From assembly GCF_025145845.1 (NCBI RefSeq), contig NZ_CP102253.1:2294001-2358000 (forward strand): a DNA stretch of 64,000 nt. The letters are read 5' to 3'. The notes beneath the pieces were generated by a model. It was not told the origin of the DNA, searched no databases, and worked only from the letters and a program-made list of their open reading frames with translations. The position numbers and the translations under genes are program-made. Origin of the DNA: Alistipes shahii WAL 8301. GTDB taxonomy: Bacteria > Bacteroidota > Bacteroidia > Bacteroidales > Rikenellaceae. The first letter of the stretch is position 1. Each line of letters opens with the position of its first letter. Positions 26,198 through 34,345 of this stretch are shown piece after piece.

Positions 26198-27580
26198 TTA
26201 ACGGATTTTATCGAGTTCGACGGTGAAGTGGCGCAGGATCGGCGCCTCGAAGGTGATGCGGTAACCCGTGGTGATCTCCGCGCGGCGCTCGAAGATGTTG
26301 CGGCATGCGGCGGCGATCACCCGGATGTGGTTGTCGGTGTAGACGCGGCGCGGGATGGCCAGGCGCAGCAGTTCGAGCGCGGGGTAGCGGTTCTCGTGCG
26401 TCTCGGGGTCGCGGTCGGCGAGGATCGAGCCGATCTCCACGCCGCGGATGCCCGCTTCGAGGTAGAGTTCCACGGCCAGCGTCTGGGCGATGAACTGCTC
26501 CTTCGGGAGGTTCGGAAGCACCTTCTTCGCATCCACGAAGATCGCGTGCCCGCCTGCCGGACGCTGGTAGGGGACGCCGTACTGGTCCAGCAGGTCGCCC
26601 AGCAGCCGCACCTGCCGGATGCGGGTGTCGAGCTGTCCGAATTCCGTGTTCTCGTCCAGTCCCACGGCCAGCGCGTCCATGTCGCGGCCCGACATGCCGC
26701 CGTAGGTGACGTAGCCTTCGAACATGATGCTGAACGACATCGCCTTTTTGTAGAGTTCCTCGGAGCGCATCGCCACGAAGCCGCCCATGTTCACCACGCC
26801 GTCCTTCTTGGCCGAGATGGTCATAATGTCGGCCCAGTCGTACATTTCGCGGACGATCTCCTTGATCGTCTTCGAGGCGTAGCCCTCCTCGCGGGTTTTG
26901 ATGAAGTAGGCGTTCTCGGCGAAGCGCGCCGAGTCCATCAGCAGGGGTACGCCGTAGCGGCGGCACAGTTCGGCCGTTTCGCGGATGTTGCGCATCGACA
27001 CGGGTTGGCCTCCGGCCGTGTTGTTGGTGACGGTGAGCACCACGCACGGAATCTTTTCGCGCGGGTTTTCGGCGAGGACCTTTTCGAGTTTCGCAAGGTC
27101 CATCTCGCCTTTGAACGGCAGTTCGAGCTGCGTGTCGGCCGCGGCGTCGATCGTGCAGTCCACGGCGTGGCAGCGGCGGAATTCGATGTGCCCCTTCGTG
27201 GTGTCGAAGTGCGAGTTGCCCGGCACGATGTCGCCCTCCTTGAGCAGCGCCGAGAAGATCACGTTCTCCGCGGCGCGCCCCTGGTGCGTGGGCAGGAACC
27301 ACGGCATGCCGAACAGCTCCGCGACCGTCGTTTTGAGCCGGAAATAGGACGAGGCCCCGGCGTAGCTTTCGTCGCCGGTCATCATCGCCGCCCACTGGCG
27401 GTCGGACATCGACCCCGTGCCCGAATCGGTCAGCAGGTCGATCGTCACCTGGTCCGAGCGCAGTTTGAAAAGGTTGTAGCGGGCTTCGCGAATCCACGCT
27501 TCGCGCTCTTCGCGCGTGGAAGTGCGAATGGCCTCGGTCATCTTGATCTTGTAGGGTTCGGCATAAGGAAGTGTCATCAT
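26198..27580 (-). CDS. tnaA: Tryptophanase
   Basis: PLP enzyme that splits L-tryptophan into indole, pyruvate and ammonia in the cytoplasm. It has 460 residues from the ATG at 27578-27580; a second ATG is the next codon. The PLP lysine is in TISAKKDG. The alternative, tyrosine phenol-lyase, is disfavoured because the C-terminus has LRHFT, matching the tryptophanase histidine, and the VEIGS segment lacks the tyrosine phenol-lyase arginine. No TnaC-like leader peptide was evident. A minus-strand TAATTTTG box at 27619-27626 may be its promoter. Indole production agrees with Alistipes physiology. Confidence 0.93.
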   Translation of the reverse strand: MMTLPYAEPYKIKMTEAIRTSTREEREAWIREARYNLFKLRSDQVTIDLLTDSGTGSMSDRQWAAMMTGDESYAGASSYFRLKTTVAELFGMPWFLPTHQGRAAENVIFSALLKEGDIVPGNSHFDTTKGHIEFRRCHAVDCTIDAAADTQLELPFKGEMDLAKLEKVLAENPREKIPCVVLTVTNNTAGGQPVSMRNIRETAELCRRYGVPLLMDSARFAENAYFIKTREEGYASKTIKEIVREMYDWADIMTISAKKDGVVNMGGFVAMRSEELYKKAMSFSIMFEGYVTYGGMSGRDMDALAVGLDENTEFGQLDTRIRQVRLLGDLLDQYGVPYQRPAGGHAIFVDAKKVLPNLPKEQFIAQTLAVELYLEAGIRGVEIGSILADRDPETHENRYPALELLRLAIPRRVYTDNHIRVIAAACRNIFERRAEITTGYRITFEAPILRHFTVELDKIR

Positions 27581-27618
27581 ATAGTTGGTTTTAGGTTGCA
27601 ATTCGTCGGTATTCCGAT

Positions 27619-27626
27619 CAAAATTA
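27619..27626 (-). promoter_or_regulatory. Probable -7 box of tnaA
   Basis: TAATTTTG on the minus strand, about 39 bases before the tnaA start, matches TAnnTTTG. No clear -33 TTTG was found. Confidence 0.4.
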
Positions 27627-27701
27627 CGAAAAATTTTCCGAAACCGGAACTCGGGTACGTTATTTGTTCGGGGTCCTGCTGAATTTAACCTTCCGAATGC
27701 G

Positions 27702-27884
27702 ATGCAAAAATACCGCTGCACCTATTGCGAATACATCTATGATCCCGTGTCGGGCGATCCGGAACACAACGTGGGCCGGTATACGCCGTTCGACGCGCTG
27801 CCCGACGACTGGGTATGTCCCGTCTGCGGCCGGGGGAAATGGGCTTTCGATGCGATGAAGGAACAAAAAACAAGCGACATATGA
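27702..27884 (+). CDS. Rubredoxin
   Basis: A 60-residue small iron electron carrier. ATG 27702 gives MQKYRCTYC; the upstream open frame is non-coding. The four iron-binding cysteines are C6xxC9 and C39xxC42, and the DPVSGDP and DDWVCPVCG segments are canonical. The start is divergent from tnaA. It lies 32 bases upstream of superoxide dismutase on the same strand, so the two probably form an oxygen-defence unit, rubredoxin serving as electron donor to peroxide- or oxygen-reducing enzymes. Confidence 0.95.
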   Translation: MQKYRCTYCEYIYDPVSGDPEHNVGRYTPFDALPDDWVCPVCGRGKWAFDAMKEQKTSDI

Positions 27885-27916
27885 TTTTGTATCTCAACTT
27901 ATTAACATCTTTGATT

Positions 27917-28528
27917 ATGGCAACGACCGATACCGCGTCCTCGCCGCGTTTCACCCCGCAGGACCTGCCTTATGCCTACGACGCGCTTGCGCCCGCAATC
28001 TCCGAGGAGACGATGCACTACCACCACGACAAGCATTATGCTGGTTATGTCGACAAACTGAACGAGCTGATCGTCGACACGCCCTTTGCCGGGCAGCCGC
28101 TGGAAGACATCATCCTTTCGGCCGACGGGCCGGTCTACAACAACGCCGCGCAGGCGTGGAACCACGCGTTCTTCTTCGGACAGCTCTCGCCGAAACCCCA
28201 AAAGGAGCCTTCGGGCGAGCTGCTGGAGGCCATCAACCGCAATTTCGGCTCGCTAGACGAACTGAAGGTGCAGATCGGCCGCGCCGCCGCGGGCCTTTTC
28301 GGCTCGGGGTGGGTGTGGCTGGCCGAGGACCCCTCGGGGCGTCTGGCCGTTGTCAGCGAGCAGAACGCCGGCAACCCCATGCGCCACGGCATGAAGCCGC
28401 TGCTGGCGATCGACGTCTGGGAGCATGCGTATTACATCGACTACCGGAACCGCCGCGCCGATGCCGTCGAGGCCCTCTGGGGCGTCGTCGACTGGAAGGT
28501 CGTGGGCGACCGATACGCTGAAAAATAG
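27917..28528 (+). CDS. sodB: Superoxide dismutase, Fe/Mn family
   Basis: Converts superoxide to oxygen and hydrogen peroxide. It has 203 residues from ATG 27917 (MATTDTA); a longer frame overlaps rubredoxin and is rejected. Metal ligands are seen in MHYHHDKHYAGYV, the NNAAQAWNHAFF segment and DVWEHAYY. The glutamine in NNAAQ and GSGWVWL favour an iron or cambialistic enzyme, as in Bacteroides. It follows rubredoxin and ends in a strong terminator. Cytoplasmic; no signal peptide. Confidence 0.94.
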   Translation: MATTDTASSPRFTPQDLPYAYDALAPAISEETMHYHHDKHYAGYVDKLNELIVDTPFAGQPLEDIILSADGPVYNNAAQAWNHAFFFGQLSPKPQKEPSGELLEAINRNFGSLDELKVQIGRAAAGLFGSGWVWLAEDPSGRLAVVSEQNAGNPMRHGMKPLLAIDVWEHAYYIDYRNRRADAVEALWGVVDWKVVGDRYAEK

Positions 28529-28548
28529 GCGGTTTCCGCCGGTGTTCG

Positions 28549-28582
28549 AATGCCGTTTCCTATATAGGAAACGGCATTTTTT
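28549..28582 (+). terminator. Intrinsic terminator after superoxide dismutase
   Basis: A near-perfect palindrome (AATGCCGTTTCCTA and its complement, 28549-28578) runs into a T tract. Confidence 0.85.
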
Positions 28583-28707
28583 GCGGGTCGCGGATTCATG
28601 GATTTGTAATCAAAATTCGTCATTTTGTGATCATTTTGGTTTGCCGATGTGTTTTTCTGCGTAAAAGAGTGTATCTTCGCAGCGTAGAAATTTATGATTC
28701 GGACCGG

Positions 28708-29070
28708 ATGCAGGAGAGAATTCAATTGGCATTGATCCTGTTGCTCTTCGCCCTGGCGGGGAGTCTGGAGGATACGTCGTTCCGCAGCGGCGCGGAGAGC
28801 GTGCGCCCTGCCCTGACGCAATCCTCGGTTGCCGGTTCGCACGCCGCGGCATGCAATTATTTCTCCGCCGCGATCTGTCCCTGCGCCGTCTCGATCGAGG
28901 CTCCCGCAGCTCCTTCGGACCATAAGGCCGCCGTGCGGCAGCTTGCCGGCGCGCGCGTCGCCTGTGATGCCGCTTTCGGCCTCCGTACCGCAATGCGGAC
29001 CTATTCCCCGGCTTTGCACCCCGACGCCGTGGATTACTACGTCTTCTCTCTGGGGCGCATTCTGATTTAG
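28708..29070 (+). CDS. Small hypothetical exported or membrane protein
   Basis: A possible 120-residue protein from ATG 28708 (MQERIQLALILLLFALAGSLEDTSF); a start at 28627 would add 27 residues. The N-terminus is a hydrophobic segment like a signal peptide or single membrane anchor. The remainder has four cysteines and no recognisable domain. A TATCTTCG box (28672-28679) lies upstream. It precedes nuoA by about 100 bases. I do not recognise a family, so this could also be a chance frame, though the hydrophobic start after a promoter-like box favours a gene. Confidence 0.5.
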   Translation: MQERIQLALILLLFALAGSLEDTSFRSGAESVRPALTQSSVAGSHAAACNYFSAAICPCAVSIEAPAAPSDHKAAVRQLAGARVACDAAFGLRTAMRTYSPALHPDAVDYYVFSLGRILI

Positions 29071-29174
29071 CCTTTTCCGCCGTTTTACCTGCCGCATGTT
29101 TCCGGGGCTTTGCCGTCCGCGGGGCGTGCGTGCGTTCGTCGTGCCGGAATTAAAAATCGTAAAACAACATATCT

Positions 29175-29525
29175 ATGTATTTCACGCTATTGGTGGTCGT
29201 CATCCTTACGGCCATTGCGCTGGTCGCAGTCGCGCTGGGCATCGCCCGCGCCGTGTCGCCGCGTTCGTACAACCCCCAGAAGGGCGAGGCTTACGAGTGC
29301 GGCATCCCGACGCGCGGACGTTCGTGGATGCAGTTCAAGGTGGGTTACTACCTCTTCGCCATCCTCTTCCTGATGTTCGACGTCGAGACGGTGTTCCTCT
29401 TTTCGTGGGCCGTCGTCGTGCAGGAACTGGGCGTCTACGGACTGGTGAGCATTCTCTTCTTTTTGGTGGTACTGATTCTGGGCCTTGCCTACGCATGGCG
29501 GAAAGGAGCTTTGGAATGGAAATAA
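29175..29525 (+). CDS. nuoA: NADH-quinone oxidoreductase subunit A
   Basis: A 116-residue membrane subunit at the junction of the complex I arms. Three membrane helices are visible (residues about 2-24, 60-80, 88-108) with the conserved YECGIPTRGRSWMQFKVGYY loop that lies near the quinone site. It is the first gene of the ten-gene nuo operon and overlaps nuoB by ten bases, implying translational coupling. The promoter was not identified with confidence; the leader from 29071 is GC-rich until an A-rich stretch just before the ATG. Confidence 0.95.
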   Translation: MYFTLLVVVILTAIALVAVALGIARAVSPRSYNPQKGEAYECGIPTRGRSWMQFKVGYYLFAILFLMFDVETVFLFSWAVVVQELGVYGLVSILFFLVVLILGLAYAWRKGALEWK

Positions 29526-30172
29526 AGAGACCGAAAATCAAGTCGATGAAGTACGAAGACTTCAACGACAACGAATACCTCGAACAGATGGTGCGCGAAC
29601 TGCGCGAGAACGGAACCCATGTGGTGGCGGGATGTCTCGACGAGGTGATCAACTGGGGGCGCAGCAACAGCCTCTGGCCCCTGACGTTCGCCACGAGCTG
29701 CTGCGGCATCGAATTCATGGCCGTGGGCGCCGCGCGCTACGACTTCGCCCGGTTCGGGTTCGAAGTGGCCCGCGCCTCCCCGCGCCAGGCCGACTTCATC
29801 ATGGTCGCCGGAACCATCACGCACAAGATGGCTCCGGTGCTCAGGCGTCTTTACGACCAGATGGCCGATCCCAAATACGTGATCGCCGTGGGCGGCTGCG
29901 CCATCAGCGGCGGTCCGTTCAAGAAGTCGTACCACGTGGTCAACGGCGTGGACCGGATTCTGCCCGTCGACGTTTACATCCCCGGATGTCCGCCGCGTCC
30001 CGAGGCGATGCTCTACGGACTGATGCAGCTTCAGCGCAAGGTGAAACTGCAACGCTTCTTCGGAGGCGTGAACCGGCAGATCGGCCGCGAGGAGTACGAA
30101 CGGCTGCTGCGGAGCGACCTGACGGCGGAGAAGAACGATTTGAATGTGGACGAAGAAAAACGAGAATTATGA
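29516..30172 (+). CDS. nuoB: NADH-quinone oxidoreductase subunit B
   Basis: A 218-residue iron-sulphur subunit carrying cluster N2, the final electron donor to quinone. ATG 29516 lies inside the end of nuoA. The cluster cysteines are in ATSCCGIEF, AVGGCAISGG and YIPGCPPRPEA. The frame extends upstream to 29096 but that part is antisense-like junk opposite the nuoA frame. The C-terminal tail (EEYERLLRSDL..DEEKREL) is charged. The stop overlaps the nuoCD start (ATGA at 30169-30172). Confidence 0.95.
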   Translation: MEIKRPKIKSMKYEDFNDNEYLEQMVRELRENGTHVVAGCLDEVINWGRSNSLWPLTFATSCCGIEFMAVGAARYDFARFGFEVARASPRQADFIMVAGTITHKMAPVLRRLYDQMADPKYVIAVGGCAISGGPFKKSYHVVNGVDRILPVDVYIPGCPPRPEAMLYGLMQLQRKVKLQRFFGGVNRQIGREEYERLLRSDLTAEKNDLNVDEEKREL

Positions 30173-31782
30173 CCCTGACAGATAAAATGAAGGCCTGGGA
30201 GCCTGCGGCCGTGTGGTCGGAGGCCGGCGAGGGGATGTTCACCGTGCCGGCGGAAGCTTTCCGCGGGGTGGCCGAACGCCTGAAGGCCGAAGGCTTCGAT
30301 TTCCTGCGCAGCCTCACGGGCATGGACTGGGGCGAAGAGGGCTTCGGCGTGGTGTACCACCTCGAAGCCACCTCGACGGGCGAGAACGTCGTGGTGCGGA
30401 CGCTGACTCCGGAACGCGAACGCCCGGTCCTGCCCTCGGTGTGCGACCTGTGGAAGGCCGCCGAGTTGAACGAGCGCGAGGCGTTCGACTACTTCGGCAT
30501 CCGTTTCCTGAACCATCCCGACATGCGGCGGCTGTACCTGCGCGACGATTGGGTGGGACATCCCCTGCGCAAGGACTACGATCCGGCGTCGAACCCGCTC
30601 CGCATGAGCAACGAGGTGTCGAAGGACAGCGCCCCGACCTTCGAGTTGCAGCCCGACGGCAGTTTCATACGCGGGCGCAACGTGCTTTTCGAGGAGGAGG
30701 AGTACGTCATCAACGTCGGTCCCCAGCACCCGGCCACGCACGGCGTGCTGCGCTTCCGCGTGTCGCTCGAAGGCGAGATCATTAAAAAACTCGACGTGCA
30801 CTGCGGCTACATCCACCGCGGCATCGAGAAGATGTGCGAGGAGCTGACCTATCCCCAGACCCTCGCCCTGACGGACCGTCTCGACTACCTCGGGGCGTCG
30901 CAGAACCGCCACGCCCTCTGCATGTGCATCGAAAAGGGGCTGGGCGTCGAGGTGCCGGAGCGCGTGCAGTACATCCGCACGATCATGGACGAGTTGCAGC
31001 GCATTGATTCGCACCTGCTCTTCTTCGCCTGCCTGTGCATGGACATGGGCGCGCTGACGGCCTTCTTCTACGGTTTCCGCGACCGCGAGAAGGTGCTCGA
31101 CATTCTGGAGCAGACCACCGGCGGCCGCCTGATCCAGACTTACAACACCATCGGCGGCGTGCAGGCCGACATCCATCCCGATTTCGTGCGCAAGGTCAAG
31201 GAGTTCATCGCCTACATGCGTCCCGTGCTGCGCGAGTACCACGAGATTTTCACGGGCAACGTCATCGCGCAGGAGCGTCTGAAAGGCACCGGCGTGCTGA
31301 CGCGCGAGGATGCCATTTCGTTCGGCGCCACGGGCGGCACGGGCCGCGCCGCAGGGTGGGCCTGCGACGTGCGCAAGCGCCATCCCTACGCCGTTTACGG
31401 CAAGGTGGATTTCGAGGAGGTGCTCTTCACCGAAGGCGACTGCCTGGCCCGCTACATGGTCCGCATGCGGGAGATCGAGCAGAGCATGCACATCATCGAG
31501 CAGTTGATCGACAACATTCCCGAAGGCGAATACCAGTTGAAGATGAAGCCCGTGATCCGCATTCCCGAGGGCAGCTACTACGCCGCCGTCGAGGGAAGCC
31601 GCGGCGAGTTCGGGGTCTTCATCGAGAGCCGGGGCGACAAGTTCCCCTACCGCATGAAGTTCCGCTCGACGGGTCTGCCGCTCGTCTCGTGCCTGGAGAC
31701 CATCGCCCGGGGGACGAAGATCGCCGACCTGATCGCCATCGGCGGCACGCTGGATTACGTGGTTCCGGATATTGACAGATAA
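30169..31782 (+). CDS. nuoCD: Fused NADH-quinone oxidoreductase subunits C and D
   Basis: A 537-residue fusion: residues about 1-165 are NuoC (SLTGMDWG, LNEREAFDYFGIRF, HPLRKDYDP) and residues about 175-537 are NuoD, the 49-kDa quinone-site subunit (VNVGPQHPATHG as VINVGPQHPATHG, GYIHRGIEK, DIDR end). The fusion is common in Bacteroidetes and some Proteobacteria. It starts by a four-base overlap with nuoB. A gap of 188 bases with a dispersed repeat separates it from nuoH. The genes nuoE, nuoF and nuoG do not follow, so no NADH-oxidising module is encoded here. Confidence 0.95.
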   Translation: MTLTDKMKAWEPAAVWSEAGEGMFTVPAEAFRGVAERLKAEGFDFLRSLTGMDWGEEGFGVVYHLEATSTGENVVVRTLTPERERPVLPSVCDLWKAAELNEREAFDYFGIRFLNHPDMRRLYLRDDWVGHPLRKDYDPASNPLRMSNEVSKDSAPTFELQPDGSFIRGRNVLFEEEEYVINVGPQHPATHGVLRFRVSLEGEIIKKLDVHCGYIHRGIEKMCEELTYPQTLALTDRLDYLGASQNRHALCMCIEKGLGVEVPERVQYIRTIMDELQRIDSHLLFFACLCMDMGALTAFFYGFRDREKVLDILEQTTGGRLIQTYNTIGGVQADIHPDFVRKVKEFIAYMRPVLREYHEIFTGNVIAQERLKGTGVLTREDAISFGATGGTGRAAGWACDVRKRHPYAVYGKVDFEEVLFTEGDCLARYMVRMREIEQSMHIIEQLIDNIPEGEYQLKMKPVIRIPEGSYYAAVEGSRGEFGVFIESRGDKFPYRMKFRSTGLPLVSCLETIARGTKIADLIAIGGTLDYVVPDIDR

Positions 31783-31819
31783 AGAGACTCTATGACCATG
31801 ATGCATCATATCACGCTGT

Positions 31820-31905
31820 CGAATGGCGTTTTCGCCGCCTGCGGCGTCGTTTGCAAGTCCGACCCCACCCCAAACCCCTCCCTTGGGGAGGGACTTGGTG
31901 CCGCT
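31820..31905 (-). repeat. Dispersed bipartite hairpin repeat, copy 2, inside the nuo operon
   Basis: Read on the minus strand it has the CCCTCC/GGGAGG hairpin (core about 31877-31893), the GGGG-T-GGGG spacer and a GCCGC/GCGGC hairpin (about 31832-31846), in the same order as copy 1. It lies between nuoCD and nuoH, antisense to the operon. A further CCGCTGCGCGG hairpin adjoins it at 31900-31912. Confidence 0.75.
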
Positions 31906-31970
31906 GCGCGGCAAAATCGGCGTTTCGGACGGTTGTGCCATAATCTGTAATAGCGAAAAATTGTATTGCT

Positions 31971-33047
31971 ATGTTCGACTTTTCTATAATTACGAGCTGG
32001 GTCCACGGGCTGCTGACCTCGCTGATGCCCCTCGGGCTGGCCGTTTTCATCGAATGCGTGATCGTCGGCGGCTGTCTGCTGCTGATGTACACCGTGATCG
32101 CCATCCTGATGATCTTCATGGAACGCAAGGTCTGCGCGGCCTTCCAATGCCGCCTCGGGCCGATGCGCGTGGGTCCGTGGGGTACGGTGCAGGTCATCTG
32201 CGATGTCTTCAAGATGCTCACCAAGGAGATCATCACCATCCGCCGTTCGGACAAGTTCCTCTACAACCTCGCGCCCTATATCGTCATCCTCGCCTCGGTG
32301 CTGGCCTTCGCCTGTCTGCCGGTCAACAAGGGGCTGGAGGTGCTGGATTTCAACGTGGGCGTCTTCTTTATGATGGCCGCCTCGTCGATCGGCGTGGTCG
32401 GCATTCTGCTGGCGGGGTGGAGTTCCAACAACAAGTATTCGCTCATCGGCGCCATGCGCAGCGGTGCGCAGATGATCTCCTACGAGCTTTCCATCGGCCT
32501 CTCGATCCTCACGATCATCGTGCTGACCGACACCATGCAGTTCTCCGAGATCGTGGCCCGGCAGGCCGACGGGTGGTTCCTTTTCAAGGGCCACATTCCG
32601 GCGCTGATCGCCTTCGTGATCTACCTCATCGCCGGCAACGCCGAGGTCAACCGCGGCCCGTTCGACCTCCCGGAGGCCGAGTCGGAGCTGACGGCGGGCT
32701 ACCACACCGAGTATTCGGGCATGCACTTCGGGCTGTTCTACGTTGCCGAGTTCGTCAACCTGTTCATCGTCGCGGGCGTCGCCGCCACCATCTTCCTCGG
32801 AGGCTGGATGCCGCTGCACATTGCGGGCTGGGAGGGCTTCAACGCCGTGATGGACTGCATTCCGGGTTTCGTGTGGTTCTTCGCCAAGGCGTTTTTCGTG
32901 GTGTGGCTGCTCATGTGGATCAAGTGGACCTTTCCGCGCCTGCGCATCGACCAGATCCTGACGCTCGAATGGAAATACCTCGTTCCCATCGGGCTGGCGA
33001 ACCTGTTGCTGATGGTCATTGTCGTCGTCTTTAAACTGCATTTTTAG
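31971..33047 (+). CDS. nuoH: NADH-quinone oxidoreductase subunit H
   Basis: A 358-residue membrane subunit that forms part of the quinone chamber. About eight membrane helices are visible. The family motifs ERKVCAAFQCRLGPMRVGPWG and NRGPFDLPEAESELTAGYHTEYSGM are complete. It follows the repeat-bearing 188-base gap, unlike the other nuo genes, which are tightly spaced. It ends two bases before nuoI. The ATG at 31971 is the start that gives a hydrophobic first helix. Confidence 0.96.
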   Translation: MFDFSIITSWVHGLLTSLMPLGLAVFIECVIVGGCLLLMYTVIAILMIFMERKVCAAFQCRLGPMRVGPWGTVQVICDVFKMLTKEIITIRRSDKFLYNLAPYIVILASVLAFACLPVNKGLEVLDFNVGVFFMMAASSIGVVGILLAGWSSNNKYSLIGAMRSGAQMISYELSIGLSILTIIVLTDTMQFSEIVARQADGWFLFKGHIPALIAFVIYLIAGNAEVNRGPFDLPEAESELTAGYHTEYSGMHFGLFYVAEFVNLFIVAGVAATIFLGGWMPLHIAGWEGFNAVMDCIPGFVWFFAKAFFVVWLLMWIKWTFPRLRIDQILTLEWKYLVPIGLANLLLMVIVVVFKLHF

Positions 33048-33049
33048 TT

Positions 33050-33490
33050 ATGAGTAGCTATATCAAAGGCCTTTTCCACGGACTGGGAACCCTTTTGACC
33101 GGACTTAAAGTGACGGGGCGCGAGTTCTTCACGCCCAAGATCACCGAGCAGTATCCCGAAAACCGGGCCACGCTGAAGATGTACGACCGTTTCTGCGGCT
33201 CTCTGACGATGCCCCACGACGCCGAGGGGCGCAACAGGTGCATCGCCTGCGGGCTGTGCCAGTCGGCCTGCCCCAACGGGACCATCCGCCTCACGACCGA
33301 GACGGTCGCCGACCCCGGGACGGGCAAGACCAAAAAACGGCTGGTGCGCTACGAGTACGACCTGGGGTCGTGCATGTTCTGCCACCTGTGCGTCAACGCC
33401 TGCCCGACCGGCGCGATCCGCTTCTCGACCGATTTCGAGCACGCCGTCTACACGCGCGAAAAGCTCGTCAAACAACTCAATAAACAGTAA
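33050..33490 (+). CDS. nuoI: NADH-quinone oxidoreductase subunit I
   Basis: A 146-residue ferredoxin-like subunit with two 4Fe-4S clusters that lead electrons towards NuoB. The cluster motifs CIACGLCQSACP and CMFCHLCVNACP are intact. In an enzyme without NuoEFG this subunit is the likely docking point for an alternative donor such as ferredoxin or flavodoxin, which is inference. The N-terminal helix (about residues 1-25) probably lies along the membrane. It is two bases from nuoH and three from nuoJ. Confidence 0.95.
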   Translation: MSSYIKGLFHGLGTLLTGLKVTGREFFTPKITEQYPENRATLKMYDRFCGSLTMPHDAEGRNRCIACGLCQSACPNGTIRLTTETVADPGTGKTKKRLVRYEYDLGSCMFCHLCVNACPTGAIRFSTDFEHAVYTREKLVKQLNKQ

Positions 33491-33493
33491 GTC

Positions 33494-34003
33494 ATGGAAA
33501 TAACACTCGAATTGATCGTTTTCACGGTCCTGGCGCTGTTCATCGGCGTCAGCGCGATTCTCGCCGTGACGACCCGGCGCATCCTGCGCGCCGCGACCTA
33601 CCTGCTGTTCGTGCTCTTCGGTACGGCGGGCATCTACTTCCAGCTCAACTACTCGTTCCTCGGGGCGGTGCAGCTGCTGATCTACGCCGGCGGCATCACG
33701 GTGCTCTACGTCTTCTCGATCCTCCTGACGTCGAGCCAGGGCGACAAGGCCGAGGACCTGAAGGGCTACAAGCTCTTCGTGGGGCTGGGCGCCGCGCTGG
33801 CCAGCCTGGGCATCTGCCTCTGGATAACGCTCCGCCACGACTTCCTGCCCTCGCATTTCGAGCACGGCGAACTGCACGTGCGGACCATCGGCCACGCGCT
33901 GATGAGCAGCGGAAAATACGGTTACATCCTGCCGTTCGAGGTGATCAGCCTGCTGCTGCTGGCCTGCATCGTCGGCGGCATCCTCATCGCGCGCAAACGC
34001 TAA
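33494..34003 (+). CDS. nuoJ: NADH-quinone oxidoreductase subunit J
   Basis: A 169-residue membrane subunit with five helices. The AVQLLIYAGGITVLYVFSI segment is the conserved third helix with the pi-bulge region. The loop after residue 80 (SSQGDKAEDLKGYK) is hydrophilic. It belongs to the proton-pumping arm and is followed after 11 bases by nuoK. Length is normal. Confidence 0.94.
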   Translation: MEITLELIVFTVLALFIGVSAILAVTTRRILRAATYLLFVLFGTAGIYFQLNYSFLGAVQLLIYAGGITVLYVFSILLTSSQGDKAEDLKGYKLFVGLGAALASLGICLWITLRHDFLPSHFEHGELHVRTIGHALMSSGKYGYILPFEVISLLLLACIVGGILIARKR

Positions 34004-34014
34004 AAAACACGACT

Positions 34015-34323
34015 ATGATACACATGGAATATTACCTGATTGTCTCCACGGTGATGATGTTCGTGGGCATTTACGGATTCGTCACGCGCCGCAACCTGCT
34101 GGCGATGCTGATTTCGGTCGAGCTGATTCTCAACTCGGTGGACATCAATTTCGTGGTCTTCAACCGCTTCCTCTTCCCCGAGCAGCTCGAAGGGTTCTTC
34201 TTCGCCCTGTTCGCCATCGGAATCAGCGCCGCGGAGACCGCCGTGGCCATCGCCATCATCATCAATATCTACCGCAACATCCGCAACATCGGCGCCCGGA
34301 GCCTGCGGGAAATGAAGTGGTAA
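34015..34323 (+). CDS. nuoK: NADH-quinone oxidoreductase subunit K
   Basis: A 102-residue membrane subunit with three helices. The conserved membrane glutamates are visible in ISVELILNSVDINFV and AAETAVAIAIIINIY. A second start at 34024 (MEYYL) is also possible and would shorten the protein by three residues. It lies between nuoJ and nuoL in the usual order. Confidence 0.94.
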   Translation: MIHMEYYLIVSTVMMFVGIYGFVTRRNLLAMLISVELILNSVDINFVVFNRFLFPEQLEGFFFALFAIGISAAETAVAIAIIINIYRNIRNIGARSLREMKW

Positions 34324-34345
34324 CGGTGCGAAAAAACGATCTTCT

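Noticed and set aside
29096..29515. Upstream in-frame extension of nuoB
   Set aside because: It overlaps nuoA in another frame; the NuoB family start fits ATG 29516.
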